DNA of 64,000 nucleotides from contig NZ_BAAAWE010000001.1 in assembly GCF_039534915.1 (NCBI RefSeq), forward strand, positions 1,116,001 to 1,180,000. The letters run 5' to 3'. Made by a program: the position numbers and the translations under genes. Source of the stretch: Streptomyces roseofulvus (GTDB taxonomy: Bacteria > Actinomycetota > Actinomycetes > Streptomycetales > Streptomycetaceae). Position 1 is the first letter of the stretch. Every line of letters starts with the position of its first letter. A model generated the notes under the pieces. The model ran no database searches, was not told where the DNA came from, and saw only the letters and a list, made by a program, of their open reading frames with translations. Below, piece after piece: positions 27,122 through 36,328 of this stretch.

Positions 27122-28156
27122 TCAGGAGGACGCGCGGACGACGAGGTCGGTGGGGAGCATCCGGCGGGGCTGGTCGTCGGGCTCGCTCGGGGCGGCGATC
27201 TCGGCCAGCAGCAGCCGGGCCATGGTGCGGCCCATCTCCTCGATGGGCTGGCGGACGCTGGTGAGCGGCGGGTCCATGAGCCGGGCGACGGCGGAGTCGT
27301 CGACGCCGACGAGGGCGACGTCCTCGGGGACCCGGCGGCCGGCCTCGCGCAGCACGGCCCGGGCGCCGGCCGCCATCACGTCGGAGGCGGCGAAGACGGC
27401 GTCCAGGTCGGGGGCGCGGTCGAGGAGTTCGCGCATGGCGCGGCGGCCGCCCTCCTCGGTGAAGTCGCCGGTGGCGACGAGGGCGTCGTCGGGGGCGAGC
27501 CCCGCCTCGGCGAGGCCCTCGCGGTAGCCGTCGAGGCGGCAGCGGGCGCCGTACATGTCGAGGGGGCCGGTGATGGTGGCGACGCGGGTGCGCCCGCGGG
27601 CGGCGAGGTGGGCGACGGCGGTGCGGCCGGCGCCGGTGTTGTCGGAGTCGACGAAGGCGACCGGCTCGTCCTCGCGGCGGCGGCCGTTGAGCACGGCGGG
27701 CAGGCCGAGGGCGCGAACCCGGTCGGGCAGCGGGTCGTCGGCGTGCACGGACACCAGCAGGACGCCGTCGACGCGCTGGGCGGCGAGGTACTGCTCGAAG
27801 CGCTGCCGCTCCTGGTCGCTGCGGATCAGGGTGAGCAGCAACTGCTTGTCGGCGGCGGCGAGTTCGCCGCTGACGCCGCGGATGATGTCGAGGAAGTACG
27901 GTTCGGCGAAGAGCCGGGCCTCGGTCTCGGGGACGACGAGGGCGACGGCGTCGGTGCGGCTGCCGGCCAGCGCGCGGGCGGCCCGGTTGGGGATGTAGCC
28001 CAGCTCGGCGACGGCCTTCTCGACGGCCGCCTTGGCCTGCTCGCTCACCTTCGGGGAGCCGTTGATGACACGGGAGACCGTGCCGCGGCCGACGCCGGCC
28101 CGGGCCGCGACCTCCTCCAGGGTGGGCCTGCCGGTCTGTCGCCCGCTCGACGCCAT
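27122..28156 (-). CDS. LacI-family transcriptional regulator
   Basis: A 344-residue repressor from ATG 28156. The N-terminal DNA-binding domain has the LacI signature (TLEEVAARAGVGRGTVSRVINGSPKVSEQ) and hinge helix (NRAARALAG). The periplasmic-binding-protein-like sugar-sensing core follows (VALVVPETEARLFAEPYFLDIIRGV through VGVDDSAVARLMDPPLTSVRQP). It should respond to a sugar or related ligand, but no sugar-uptake gene is adjacent. Its target may be distant. It is divergent from the VanW gene, with 267 bp between them that show no other gene. Confidence 0.92.
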   Translation of the reverse strand: MASSGRQTGRPTLEEVAARAGVGRGTVSRVINGSPKVSEQAKAAVEKAVAELGYIPNRAARALAGSRTDAVALVVPETEARLFAEPYFLDIIRGVSGELAAADKQLLLTLIRSDQERQRFEQYLAAQRVDGVLLVSVHADDPLPDRVRALGLPAVLNGRRREDEPVAFVDSDNTGAGRTAVAHLAARGRTRVATITGPLDMYGARCRLDGYREGLAEAGLAPDDALVATGDFTEEGGRRAMRELLDRAPDLDAVFAASDVMAAGARAVLREAGRRVPEDVALVGVDDSAVARLMDPPLTSVRQPIEEMGRTMARLLLAEIAAPSEPDDQPRRMLPTDLVVRASS

Positions 28157-28423
28157 GTGCCGCTTCTCCCCTCGGCCCCGGGCCCGCCGCCCGCCGACCG
28201 CCCGTATGTGCGGCGAACCTATCAGGCGGGCGGCGCCGCGGCGCCGTGGTCGCGCCGCTCCGCGGGGCCCTCCCGCGCCCCGTCCCCGGCCCGGTGCGCA
28301 CCCTGCGTCGCGACCCGGTTCCGTGGCGTATCGTCGCAGGTCAGACCGGCTTTATGTGCATTTGACACTCTTTCGACGTACGGTCGTGAGGATCCCCTTG
28401 TCCCCGACGCCCCGGGAGAGCGT

Positions 28424-30178
28424 GTGCCCCGCCCCAGGACCGACCTTGCCCCGACGCCCGCAGCCGGCGGCGGCCGCCCACGGTGGCGGACGGTCGCGAT
28501 CGCCGCGGGCGTGGTGGCCGTCGCGGCGGGCGGCCTGTACGTGGCCGGTCTGGTGACCACCGGAGACGACATATCCGCCGGCACCCGGGTCGCCGGGGTG
28601 GACATAGGCGGCCTGAGCAAGGCCGAGGCCGCCGAGCGGCTGCGGGCGCAGGCGCCGGCCGCGTGGACCGCGCCGATACCGGTGACGGTCGGCGAGCGGA
28701 CCGAGAGCGTGAGCCCGGCCGCCGCCGGGCTGACCGTCGACGCGGAGGCGACGGCCGAGCGGGCCGCCGACCCGTCCAGGGACCCGTTCACCGTCATCGG
28801 CCGCCTCTTCTCCTCCGGCGACCGCGAGATCGATCCGGTTCTCGCCCATGACGCGGCGAAGACCGACGCGGCCGTCGCCGCGCTGGCCGAGGAGAACGAC
28901 CGGGCCGTCAAGGAGGGCTCGGTCTCCTTCCGGGACGGCGAGGCCGTCGCCACCCGCTCCGTCGCCGGACAGAAGCTCGACACCGCGAAGGCCGCCGAGG
29001 CCCTGCGGGCCGCCTACCCGGCCGCCCCCGGCGCCGCCGCCGTGAGCCTGCCGGTGTCGGTGACCCAGCCGAAGCTGCCCGCCGCCGAGGTCACCCGCTT
29101 CCTCGACGCGTACGCGAAGCCGGCCGTCTCCGGCCCGGTCACGCTGACCGTGGGGGACCAGAAGCTGCGGATCTCCCCGGAGACCCTGGGCGACCACCTG
29201 ACCGTGAAGAACGAGAACGGCCGGCTCACCGGCTCCCTCGACCCCGCCGCCCTGCTGCGCGACCCGGACGTCGCCCGGCCGCTCGCCGCCATGACGGGCG
29301 CACCGGTGGAGGGCACCCTCGGGGTGCGGGACGGCAAGGTCGTCGTCGTGAAGGAGGGCAGGCCGGGCCGCGAGGTGACCGAGAGGTCGCTCGGCGCCGC
29401 CGTGGACCCGCTGCTCACCCGCACCGGGGAGGCGGCCCGTACCGCCACGGTGGCCACCAAGGTCACCCAGCCGCAGGTGAGCACCGCCACCCTCGGCTCG
29501 CTGGGCATCAAGGAGCAGATGTCCACCTTCACCGTGAACTTCCCCACGGCGCCGTACCGGACGGTGAACATCGGCCGGGCCGCGGAGCTGATCAACGGCT
29601 CGCTGGTGCAGCCGGGCGAGGTGTGGAGCTTCAACGAGACGGTGGGCGAGCGCACCGAGGAGAACGGTTTCGTCGACGGCACGATGATCCTCGACGGCCG
29701 GTACCAGGAGGCGCCCGGCGGCGGGGTGTCGGCCGTCGCGACCACCGTCTTCAACGCGGTCTTCTTCGCGGGCGTGCAGCCGGTCGAGTACGGCGCGCAC
29801 TCCTTCTACATCGAGCGCTACCCGGCGGGCCGGGAGGCCACCGTCGCCTGGGGCAGCCTGGACCAGAAGTTCCGCAACGACTCGGGCAAGCCGATCTACA
29901 TCGCGGCGAGCGCCACGGACTCCTCGGTGACCATCACCTTCTACGGCACCAGGAAGTACGACTCCGTGGAGGCGGTGGCCGGGCCGCGGACGAACATCAC
30001 GAAGCCGGAGAAGCGCGAGGCCACCGGCGAGAAGTGCGTGCCGCAGGAGCCGCTGGAGGGCTTCGACATCGCCGTCGACCGGGTCTTCAAGAACGGCGGC
30101 GAGGAGGTCAAGCGGCAGACCTTCAAGACCCACTACACGCCGCGCGACGAGGTCGTCTGCACCGACGGCACCAACTGA
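28424..30178 (+). CDS. VanW-family membrane-anchored protein
   Basis: A 584-residue protein from GTG 28424, with GGGAGAG upstream. A cytoplasmic Pro/Arg segment leads to one membrane helix (RTVAIAAGVVAVAAGGLYVAGLV). Outside the membrane are two YoaR-type putative peptidoglycan-binding domains (GGLSKAEAAERLRAQ and KLDTAKAAEALRAAYP regions). The C-terminal third is the VanW domain (FTVNFPTAPYRTVNIGRAAELINGS, WSFNETVGERTEENGF, APGGGVSAVATTVFNAVFFAG). The domain is associated with vancomycin-resistance loci, but its activity is unknown. It probably acts on the cell wall. Its stop codon falls inside a 13-bp tandem repeat. Confidence 0.88.
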   Translation: MPRPRTDLAPTPAAGGGRPRWRTVAIAAGVVAVAAGGLYVAGLVTTGDDISAGTRVAGVDIGGLSKAEAAERLRAQAPAAWTAPIPVTVGERTESVSPAAAGLTVDAEATAERAADPSRDPFTVIGRLFSSGDREIDPVLAHDAAKTDAAVAALAEENDRAVKEGSVSFRDGEAVATRSVAGQKLDTAKAAEALRAAYPAAPGAAAVSLPVSVTQPKLPAAEVTRFLDAYAKPAVSGPVTLTVGDQKLRISPETLGDHLTVKNENGRLTGSLDPAALLRDPDVARPLAAMTGAPVEGTLGVRDGKVVVVKEGRPGREVTERSLGAAVDPLLTRTGEAARTATVATKVTQPQVSTATLGSLGIKEQMSTFTVNFPTAPYRTVNIGRAAELINGSLVQPGEVWSFNETVGERTEENGFVDGTMILDGRYQEAPGGGVSAVATTVFNAVFFAGVQPVEYGAHSFYIERYPAGREATVAWGSLDQKFRNDSGKPIYIAASATDSSVTITFYGTRKYDSVEAVAGPRTNITKPEKREATGEKCVPQEPLEGFDIAVDRVFKNGGEEVKRQTFKTHYTPRDEVVCTDGTN

Positions 30179-30253
30179 CGCCGTCAACTGACGCGGTCGA
30201 CCGACGCGGTCGACCGACTCCGCCAACCGACTCCGCCGGCCGACGGCGTCCGG
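30176..30253. repeat. six 13-bp tandem repeats after the VanW gene
   Basis: Six degenerate 13-bp units follow in exact phase from the VanW stop codon: TGACGCCGTCAAC, TGACGCGGTCGAC, CGACGCGGTCGAC, CGACTCCGCCAAC, CGACTCCGCCGGC and CGACGGCGTCCGG. The GACGCGGTCGAC core is partly palindromic. It could be a minisatellite, a protein-binding array or part of a terminator. Confidence 0.8.
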
Positions 30254-30342
30254 GGCGGAACGGTGTCCTCCCCGCCGCCCGCGGGCATGCATGCCTGGGT
30301 GCGGCCGGTCCGGGCCGCACCGGCCCCCGTGGGAGGTGTGCC

Positions 30343-31380
30343 GTGGCGGAGCGCGCCGAGGTTCCCCCGTACGCCCGGCTGCTCGCCGGCGCGGTCCGGG
30401 ACGGGGTGTGCCCGGGCGCCGTGTGGGCGGTCGGCGACGCCTCGGGCACCTGGTCGGCCGGCGCGGTCGGCGTCCTCGACCCGGCCCGGCCGGAGGAGCC
30501 GGTCCGCCCGGACACCCTGTTCGACGTGGCCAGCCTCACCAAGATCCTCTCGGTGTGGGCGGTGACCGGCACCCTGGTGGACGCCGGGAAGCTGGACCTG
30601 TCCGCGCCGCTCGGCACCTTCTGGGCGGCCGCCGCCGGGCGCCCGGTCGGCGCCGTCACCCCGCACCACCTCCTCACCCACACCGCCGGCATGCCGCTCC
30701 GGGCCAATCTGCGCTTCCTGTACGGCTCCGACCCGCAGGACGTGCGGGACGGGGTGCTCGCCGAGCCGCTGCGGCACCCGCCGGGCGCGGCCGTCGCGTA
30801 CACCGACCGGGCGGCGCTCGTCCTCGGCTGGCTGGCCGAGCACCTGACGGGCCGGCCGCTCGCCCGCCTCGCCGAGGAGCGCGTGTGGGCGCCGCTCGCC
30901 ATGCGCGACACCCACTGGGGCCCGCTGCCGCCCGAGGCGGCGGTCCGCTGCGCGCCCACCGAGTACGACGAGGAGACCGGGCGTCATCTGAAGGGCACGG
31001 TCCACGACTTCTCGGCCCGGCTGCTCGGCGGGGCGTGCGGGATCGCCGGCGTCTTCACCACGGCCGGCGACACGGGCCGCTTCCTGCGCGGGGTCCTCGA
31101 CCCGCCGCCCGGGACCTTCTCCGCCGCCTGGGCGGCGGCCTCGCTGCGGGTCGGCACCGGGAACCTCGGCCCGGCGCGCGGCCTGCTCTGGCACCCGGCG
31201 CCCGGCACCGCGCCCGCCGACGACGTGTGGGCGCACTTCGGCTTCACGGGGACGGCGATGTGGGTCTCCCCCGCCCGCGCCCGGTGGGCGGTCCTGCTGA
31301 CGAACCGGCTGTACGTGACCCGGGACCCGGCCCCGCTGGCCCGGGTCCGCGAGGCGTTCCGGGCACACGCCTTCGCGTGA
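30343..31380 (+). CDS. serine hydrolase of the beta-lactamase class C family
   Basis: A 345-residue protein from GTG 30343, with GGGAGG at 30330-30335. The catalytic SxxK is in DVASLTKILSVW, the second motif reads YTD (AVAYTDRAALVLGWL) where Tyr-x-Asn is standard, and HFGFTGT stands in for the KTG/HxG motif. No signal peptide is seen, so it is probably a cytosolic esterase or peptidase rather than a resistance beta-lactamase. It follows VanW on the same strand and may be expressed independently. Confidence 0.85.
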   Translation: MAERAEVPPYARLLAGAVRDGVCPGAVWAVGDASGTWSAGAVGVLDPARPEEPVRPDTLFDVASLTKILSVWAVTGTLVDAGKLDLSAPLGTFWAAAAGRPVGAVTPHHLLTHTAGMPLRANLRFLYGSDPQDVRDGVLAEPLRHPPGAAVAYTDRAALVLGWLAEHLTGRPLARLAEERVWAPLAMRDTHWGPLPPEAAVRCAPTEYDEETGRHLKGTVHDFSARLLGGACGIAGVFTTAGDTGRFLRGVLDPPPGTFSAAWAAASLRVGTGNLGPARGLLWHPAPGTAPADDVWAHFGFTGTAMWVSPARARWAVLLTNRLYVTRDPAPLARVREAFRAHAFA

Positions 31381-31420
31381 GCCGACGGGCGCTGTCGGTG
31401 CCGGCCCCTACGGTGCCGCC

Positions 31421-31963
31421 ATGGCCGACTCCTATACGACGCTGTGGACCGACGCCCTCTGCCGGGAGCTGAAGCGCTCCGGTCACGAGGGCGTGCGGCT
31501 GACGATGCTCTTCGGCGGGCCGTTCGGCTCGCTGCCCAGCTTCCGGCGGGCCGGACTGCGCCCGGGCGACACGGTCTTCCCGGTGCGGGCCCACCGCACC
31601 CGGCTCCATGTGCTGGGGGCGATGGAGGTGTCCCGCGTCCTGCCGTACGAGGAGGCGGGGACCGAGCTGCACGACGACGACTACGCCAAGCTCCTGTACT
31701 GGCGGGTGCTGAAGACCGGCGCCGTCACCGAGGTGCTGCTCGGCCCGCCGGGCTCGCCGCTCTCCTTCGACACGGTGGTCCCCGGCGACGTCCTGGAGCG
31801 GCTGACCTTCACCTCCCGCCGGGGCGAGCGGCGGCTGTCGCACGTGGAGGACGGGCGGCTGCTGCGCTCGGCCGGACTCCAGGGCGTCTACCGGCTGGCG
31901 CCCGGCTCGGCGGCGGAGCTGCGACGGCTGGTCGGGGAGCGGTTCGCCCCACCGCGGGTGTGA
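31421..31963 (+). CDS. hypothetical protein
   Basis: A 180-residue soluble protein from ATG 31421 (MADSYTTLWTDALCRELKRSG). It has a mix of strands and helices (DTVFPVRAHRTRLHVLGAMEVSRVLPYEE; DDDYAKLLYWRVLKTGAVTEVLLG). The segment on a strand with RAHRTRLHVLG hints at a nucleic-acid or EVE/PUA-like fold, but this is only a suggestion. It lies 40 bp after the serine hydrolase on the same strand, so they may be co-transcribed. Confidence 0.7.
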   Translation: MADSYTTLWTDALCRELKRSGHEGVRLTMLFGGPFGSLPSFRRAGLRPGDTVFPVRAHRTRLHVLGAMEVSRVLPYEEAGTELHDDDYAKLLYWRVLKTGAVTEVLLGPPGSPLSFDTVVPGDVLERLTFTSRRGERRLSHVEDGRLLRSAGLQGVYRLAPGSAAELRRLVGERFAPPRV

Positions 31964-31983
31964 GGTGGAGGACATGCGTTCGG

Positions 31984-31999
31984 GCCCCCTTGTGGGGGC
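31984..31999 (+). terminator. weak hairpin before the GAPDH gene
   Basis: GCCCCC-TTGT-GGGGGC forms a 6-bp stem in the 89-bp gap between the hypothetical gene and gap. It may terminate the upstream unit. Confidence 0.35.
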
Positions 32000-32052
32000 G
32001 AAGGACCCCCGGGTTACCATATGAGCGCCGTCTAGCTCGAAAGATAAATCTT

Positions 32053-33498
32053 GTGACTGTCAATGATGACTCGTTCACCAGCTGGAAGAACCGTGAGGAG
32101 ATCGCGGAGTCGATGATCCCGATCATCGGGAAGCTGCACCGTGAGCAGGACGTCACCGTCCTCGTTCACAGCCGCTCCCTGGTGAACAAGTCGGTCGTCA
32201 GCATCCTCAAGACGCACCGCTTCGCCCGCCAGATCGCCGGCGAGGAGCTCTCGGTCACCGAGACGCTGCCTTTCCTGCAGACGCTCACCACGCTCGACCT
32301 CGGCCCCTCGCAGATCGACATCGGCATGCTCGCCGCCGAGTACAAGGCCGACTCGCGCGGCCTGACGGTCGAGGAGTTCACCGCGGAGGCCGTCGCCGGC
32401 GCCACGGGTGCGAACAAGATCGAGCGCCGTGACGGCCGGGACGTCGTCCTCTACGGCTTCGGCCGCATCGGCCGCCTCGTCGCCCGCCTCCTCATCGAGA
32501 AGGCCGGCTCGGGCAACGGGCTGCGGCTGCGCGCCATCGTCGTGCGCGGCGGCGGCGAGGCCGACCTCGTCAAGCGCGCCTCCTTGCTGCGCCGGGACTC
32601 GATCCACGGCCAGTTCCAGGGCACGATCACCGTCGACGAGGCGAACAGCTCCATCGTCGCCAACGGCAACACGATCAAGGTCATCTACGCCAACGACCCC
32701 TCCGAGGTCGACTACACGGCGTACGGCATCGAGAACGCCATCCTGATCGACAACACCGGCAAGTGGCGCGACCGCGAGGGTCTGTCGAAGCACCTGCGTC
32801 CGGGCATCGACAAGGTCGTCCTGACCGCGCCCGGCAAGGGCGACGTCCCGAACATCGTGCACGGTGTCAACCACGACACGATCAAGCCGGACGAGCAGAT
32901 CCTCTCCTGCGCCTCCTGCACCACCAACGCCATCGTCCCGCCGCTCAAGGCGATGGACGACGAGTACGGCGTGCTGCGCGGTCACGTGGAGACCGTCCAC
33001 TCGTTCACGAACGACCAGAACCTGCTGGACAACTACCACAAGGCCGACCGCCGCGGCCGTTCCGCGCCGCTCAACATGGTGATCACCGAGACCGGTGCCG
33101 CCTCGGCCGTCGCGAAGGCGCTGCCGGAGCTGAAGGCCCCGATCACGGGCAGCTCGATCCGCGTCCCCGTCCCGGACGTCTCGATCGCCATCCTCAGCCT
33201 GCGCCTGGGCCGCGAGACCACCCGCGACGAGGTCCTGGAGTACCTGCGGGACGTCTCGCTGCACTCGCCGCTGAAGCGTCAGATCGACTTCACCACGGCC
33301 CCCGACGCCGTCTCGATGGACTTCGTCGGCTCGCGCCACGCGTCCATCGTCGACGCCGGCGCGACCAAGGTCGACGGCGACAACGCGATCCTGTACCTGT
33401 GGTACGACAACGAGTTCGGCTACTCCTGCCAGGTGATCCGGGTCGTCCAGCACGTCTCGGGCGTCGAGTACCCGACCTTCCCGGCCACGGCGGTCTGA
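32053..33498 (+). CDS. gap: glyceraldehyde-3-phosphate dehydrogenase, long N-terminal form
   Basis: A 481-residue NAD(P)-dependent enzyme of glycolysis/gluconeogenesis, longer than the usual 335. GTG 32053 begins MTVNDDSFTSWKNREEIAESM, and about 130 residues of helical extension precede the Rossmann motif YGFGRIGRLVARLL. The catalytic Cys is in SCASCTTNAIVPPLKAMDD. Downstream are HSFTNDQNLLDNYHKADRRGR and the C-terminal WYDNEFGYSCQVIRVVQHV. The extended form occurs in many Streptomyces alongside a normal-length GapDH. A 20-bp perfect hairpin follows. Confidence 0.94.
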   Translation: MTVNDDSFTSWKNREEIAESMIPIIGKLHREQDVTVLVHSRSLVNKSVVSILKTHRFARQIAGEELSVTETLPFLQTLTTLDLGPSQIDIGMLAAEYKADSRGLTVEEFTAEAVAGATGANKIERRDGRDVVLYGFGRIGRLVARLLIEKAGSGNGLRLRAIVVRGGGEADLVKRASLLRRDSIHGQFQGTITVDEANSSIVANGNTIKVIYANDPSEVDYTAYGIENAILIDNTGKWRDREGLSKHLRPGIDKVVLTAPGKGDVPNIVHGVNHDTIKPDEQILSCASCTTNAIVPPLKAMDDEYGVLRGHVETVHSFTNDQNLLDNYHKADRRGRSAPLNMVITETGAASAVAKALPELKAPITGSSIRVPVPDVSIAILSLRLGRETTRDEVLEYLRDVSLHSPLKRQIDFTTAPDAVSMDFVGSRHASIVDAGATKVDGDNAILYLWYDNEFGYSCQVIRVVQHVSGVEYPTFPATAV

Positions 33499-33516
33499 TC
33501 CCCGCCCGCGCCCACG

Positions 33517-33561
33517 CGAACGGCGCGCCGCACTCCCCCGTGGAGTGCGGCGCGCCGTTCG
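33517..33561. terminator. bidirectional terminator, 20-bp perfect stem
   Basis: Two 20-bp arms (33517-33536 and 33542-33561) are exact reverse complements around a 5-base loop. It lies between the convergent gap and gntR genes and should stop transcription from both sides. Confidence 0.93.
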
Positions 33562-33580
33562 TCGTCCGGGCGGGCCGGGG

Positions 33581-34297
33581 TCAGCGCTTGCGGACCGAGC
33601 GCAGGGCGCCGGCCGCCGGCTCGACCGGCTCGTCCCGGGCCTCGGCCCAGAGCGAGCGGACGTGGCCGAGGTGGCGCATCATGCACGCCTCGGCGCCGGC
33701 CCGGTCGCGGGCGATCATCAGGTCGAGCAGTTCGACGTGCTCCTCGGCGGAGGAGACCAGCTTGCCGGCCTCGTCCAGGCCGGTCAGCCCGTAGAGCCGG
33801 GACCGCTTGCGCAGGTCGCCCACGGTCTCCACCAGCCGGTCGTTGCCGGACAGGCCGAGGAGGGTCAGGTGGAACTGCCGGTCCGCCTCCAGATAGCCGA
33901 TGAGGTTGTGCTCGCGGGCGTTGGCGACGATCTCCTCCGCCAGCGGGCGCAGCGCCTCCAGCTGCTCGGCCGTCGCGGTCTCGGTGACCCGGCCGACGGT
34001 CGGCACCTCGATGAGCATGCGCAGCTCGGTGCACTGGTCGAGCTCGCGCTCGCTGACCTCGGTGATCCGGAAGCCCTTGTTGCGGACCGGCTCGACGAGG
34101 CCCTCGCGGGCCAGGTCGAGCATGGCCTCGCGCACCGGGGTGGCCGACACGCCGAGCTCGGCCGCGAGGCCCGGGGCCGAGTAGACGGTCCCGGGCTTCA
34201 GCTCACCGGCCGTGAGGGCCGCGCGCAGCGCGTGGCCCACCTGGTCGCGAAGCCGCTCCTGGGCCTTGATGAGACTGTGCTGCTTCAGGTCACCCAC
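33581..34297 (-). CDS. GntR-family regulator with FCD domain, predicted repressor of hydroxyproline use
   Basis: A 238-residue protein from GTG 34297, with GGAGGA five bases upstream. The N-terminal winged helix (TVYSAPGLAAELGVSATPVREAMLDLAREGLVEPVRNKGFRI) is followed by an all-helical FCD ligand-binding domain with its metal/ligand His residues (DRQFHLTLLGL, EEHVELLDLM, MMRHLGHV). An AATGTCACGTT site is 36 bp upstream, and similar sites precede the other hydroxyproline operons and the collagenase. This makes it the likely regulator of all four. It is the last gene of the minus-strand deaminase/epimerase group and also seems to have its own promoter. Confidence 0.9.
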   Translation of the reverse strand: MGDLKQHSLIKAQERLRDQVGHALRAALTAGELKPGTVYSAPGLAAELGVSATPVREAMLDLAREGLVEPVRNKGFRITEVSERELDQCTELRMLIEVPTVGRVTETATAEQLEALRPLAEEIVANAREHNLIGYLEADRQFHLTLLGLSGNDRLVETVGDLRKRSRLYGLTGLDEAGKLVSSAEEHVELLDLMIARDRAGAEACMMRHLGHVRSLWAEARDEPVEPAAGALRSVRKR

Positions 34298-34332
34298 GCC
34301 GTTCCTCCGAGAATCCGCAGGCGCCCAGCGTA

Positions 34333-34345
34333 CAATGTCACGTTG
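34333..34345. promoter_or_regulatory. predicted GntR/FCD operator A
   Basis: CAATGTCACGTTG is a near-perfect palindrome of the AATGT(C/G)ACATT type. It lies in the gap between the reductase stop and the GntR start, so it suggests autoregulation. Confidence 0.6.
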
Positions 34346-34346
34346 C

Positions 34347-35285
34347 TCAGCCGGTGGCCGCCCGGTGGACCGCGACGGCCACGGCGAGATCCTGCCAGGC
34401 CATGCCCACGCTCTTGAAGAGCCGGGGGGCCGGCCCGGGGGCGGGCAGCCCCGGGCCCCGGACGAGGTCGGCGAGCGTGCCGGTGATGTGGCCGGGGCCG
34501 ATCGCCCCCTCCGCCTCGGGGATCAGCAGGTCACCCGCCTCCCGCAGGGCCGCCGACCGCGCCTCGACCCAGACCTCGGCGCGGCGGACCAGGGCGGTGT
34601 CGGTCTCACGGGCGTCCGGCTCGTGCGAGCCGACGGCGACGACCACCGCCCCGGGCGCCACCCGCCGCCCGTCGAAGAGGGGCGTCCGTGCCGTGGTGCA
34701 GCAGACCACCAGGTCCGCCTCCGCCACCTCGGCGGCGGTGCCGGGGCCCGCCACGGGGACTCCGATCCCCCGCGCGTACGCGGCGAGCCCCTCGGCCCGC
34801 CCCGGGTCGCGGGCCACGACGGTGACGGAGGCGAGCTTCCGCACCGCGAGGAGCGCGTCCACGTGCCCGTACGCCTGCGGTCCCGAGCCGAACATCACCA
34901 CCCGCAACGGCCTTTCTCCCGGGGTGAGGTGACGGACCGCCAGGGCGGAGACGGCCGGCGTGCGCAGGGCGGTGAGAGCGGCGCCGTCGAGCAGCGCGCG
35001 GGGGCGGAGGGTGGTCCCGTCGAGGAGGATGTAGCTCCCGGTGATCCGGGGCAGCCCGAGGGCGGCGTTGCCGGGCGCCACCCCGGCGATCTTCACTCCG
35101 GCCCAGTCGCCGGCCGCGGCCGGCATGAGCAGCAGTTCGCCGGCCGGGACGGGGACGGCGGAGCGGGGCGGGCAGGTCTCGGGGTCGAGCCCGTCCCGCA
35201 GGACCGCGGCCAGGGCCTCGACGGCGGCGGCCGGGGCGAGCGCCCGGGTGACGGCGCCGCCGTCGAGGTACGGGAGCGCGGTCAC
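34347..35285 (-). CDS. ornithine cyclodeaminase/mu-crystallin family, probable delta1-pyrroline-2-carboxylate reductase
   Basis: A 312-residue protein from GTG 35285, overlapping the previous gene by 4 bp (GTGA). It has the OCD-family substrate end (GGAVTRALAPAAAVEAL, GVKIAGVAPGNAALGLPRITGSYILLD) and an NAD(P)-binding segment (VVMFGSGPQAYGHVDALLAVR). In proline and 3-hydroxyproline catabolism such proteins reduce delta1-pyrroline-2-carboxylate to L-proline. Ornithine cyclodeamination is a less likely alternative. Its position next to two proline-racemase-family genes supports a pyrroline substrate. It would also recover D-proline oxidised by the cluster's dehydrogenase. Confidence 0.82.
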   Translation of the reverse strand: MTALPYLDGGAVTRALAPAAAVEALAAVLRDGLDPETCPPRSAVPVPAGELLLMPAAAGDWAGVKIAGVAPGNAALGLPRITGSYILLDGTTLRPRALLDGAALTALRTPAVSALAVRHLTPGERPLRVVMFGSGPQAYGHVDALLAVRKLASVTVVARDPGRAEGLAAYARGIGVPVAGPGTAAEVAEADLVVCCTTARTPLFDGRRVAPGAVVVAVGSHEPDARETDTALVRRAEVWVEARSAALREAGDLLIPEAEGAIGPGHITGTLADLVRGPGLPAPGPAPRLFKSVGMAWQDLAVAVAVHRAATG

Positions 35286-36328
35286 AGGAGGAACCCCGCG
35301 CCGAGGGTGTCGTCCGGGTCGAGCGTGAAGTGCGCCTCGCCGGTGCGGTGGGCGGTGCCGGTGACCTCGGTGACGAGTCCGCGGCCGGGATCGCCGCCGG
35401 GGACGGCGCGGCCGGTGAAGACCGTGCCGGCGACGGACTCGTGGGTGAGCACCTGCCCCTCCTTCAGGCGGCCCTCGTCGGCGAGGAGGGCGAGCCGGGC
35501 GGAGGTGCCGGAGCCGCACGGGGAGCGGTCGATCTGGCCGTCGGCGAAGACGGTGACGTTCCGCTGGCGCGGCCCTTCCGGGGTCTCGGGCAGGTCCTCG
35601 TACAGGATGACGCCGTAGACGCCGGAGAGCAGCGGCCCGTCGGGGTGCCAGGTCGCGGGGTGGCCGGCGAGCGCGGTGCGGATCTCCCGTCCCACCCGGG
35701 TGAGTTCGGGCAGCGACGCCCGGTCCACGGTGAGGCCGAGCTCGCGGGCGGAGACGGAGGCGTAGCAGGCGCCGGCGTGGGCGAGGTCGGCCTCGACGAT
35801 GCCGAGGCCGGTGGCGACGGGCACCTTGCGGGCGGTGACCCGGGCGGGCACGTTGCGGAAGGTGACGCCGGTGGTGCGGCCGCCGGACCGGTGGACGGTG
35901 GCGGTGACGCGGCCGGACGGCACGTCGATGCGGACCGGCACGTCCCGGTCGCCGGGGCCGGCCGGGACGCGGCCGGTGTCGACGGCCCAGGCGGCGAGGG
36001 CGATGGTGCCGTGGCCGCAGGCGGTGGAGAAGCCGTCCTTGTGCCAGAAGAGGACGCCCAGGTGGGCGCCGTCGTCGTCGGGCGGGACGACGAACCCGCC
36101 GTACATGCCGGCGTGGCCGCGCGGTTCCTGGACGAGGAGCCGGCGCAGCGCGTCCAGGGGGCCGGGGCGGGGGGCGGTGCCGGAGCCGCCGGGGCCGATG
36201 GCGGTGGCGCACCGCTCGGCGACGGTGTCGCCGGGGGCGGGCGGCACGCCGTCGGCGACGATCCGGAAGGGCTCGCCGGCGGTGTGGTAGTCGGTGACGC
36301 GGACGCCGTCCGCGGGGAGGGCGGTCAC
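35282..36328 (-). CDS. proline racemase family protein 1, probable hydroxyproline/proline 2-epimerase
   Basis: A 348-residue protein from GTG 36328. Both catalytic cysteines of the family are present: C104 in STACGHGTIA and C271 in DRSPCGSGTSA. The Cys/Cys pair indicates an epimerase or racemase, since trans-3-hydroxyproline dehydratases have Thr at the second position. It differs from the neighbouring paralogue by a longer N-terminal loop. Its start overlaps the paralogue's stop by 4 bp (GTGA), and its own stop overlaps the reductase gene likewise, so the three are translationally coupled. It may serve a second isomer such as 3-hydroxyproline or proline. Confidence 0.86.
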   Translation of the reverse strand: MTALPADGVRVTDYHTAGEPFRIVADGVPPAPGDTVAERCATAIGPGGSGTAPRPGPLDALRRLLVQEPRGHAGMYGGFVVPPDDDGAHLGVLFWHKDGFSTACGHGTIALAAWAVDTGRVPAGPGDRDVPVRIDVPSGRVTATVHRSGGRTTGVTFRNVPARVTARKVPVATGLGIVEADLAHAGACYASVSARELGLTVDRASLPELTRVGREIRTALAGHPATWHPDGPLLSGVYGVILYEDLPETPEGPRQRNVTVFADGQIDRSPCGSGTSARLALLADEGRLKEGQVLTHESVAGTVFTGRAVPGGDPGRGLVTEVTGTAHRTGEAHFTLDPDDTLGAGFLL

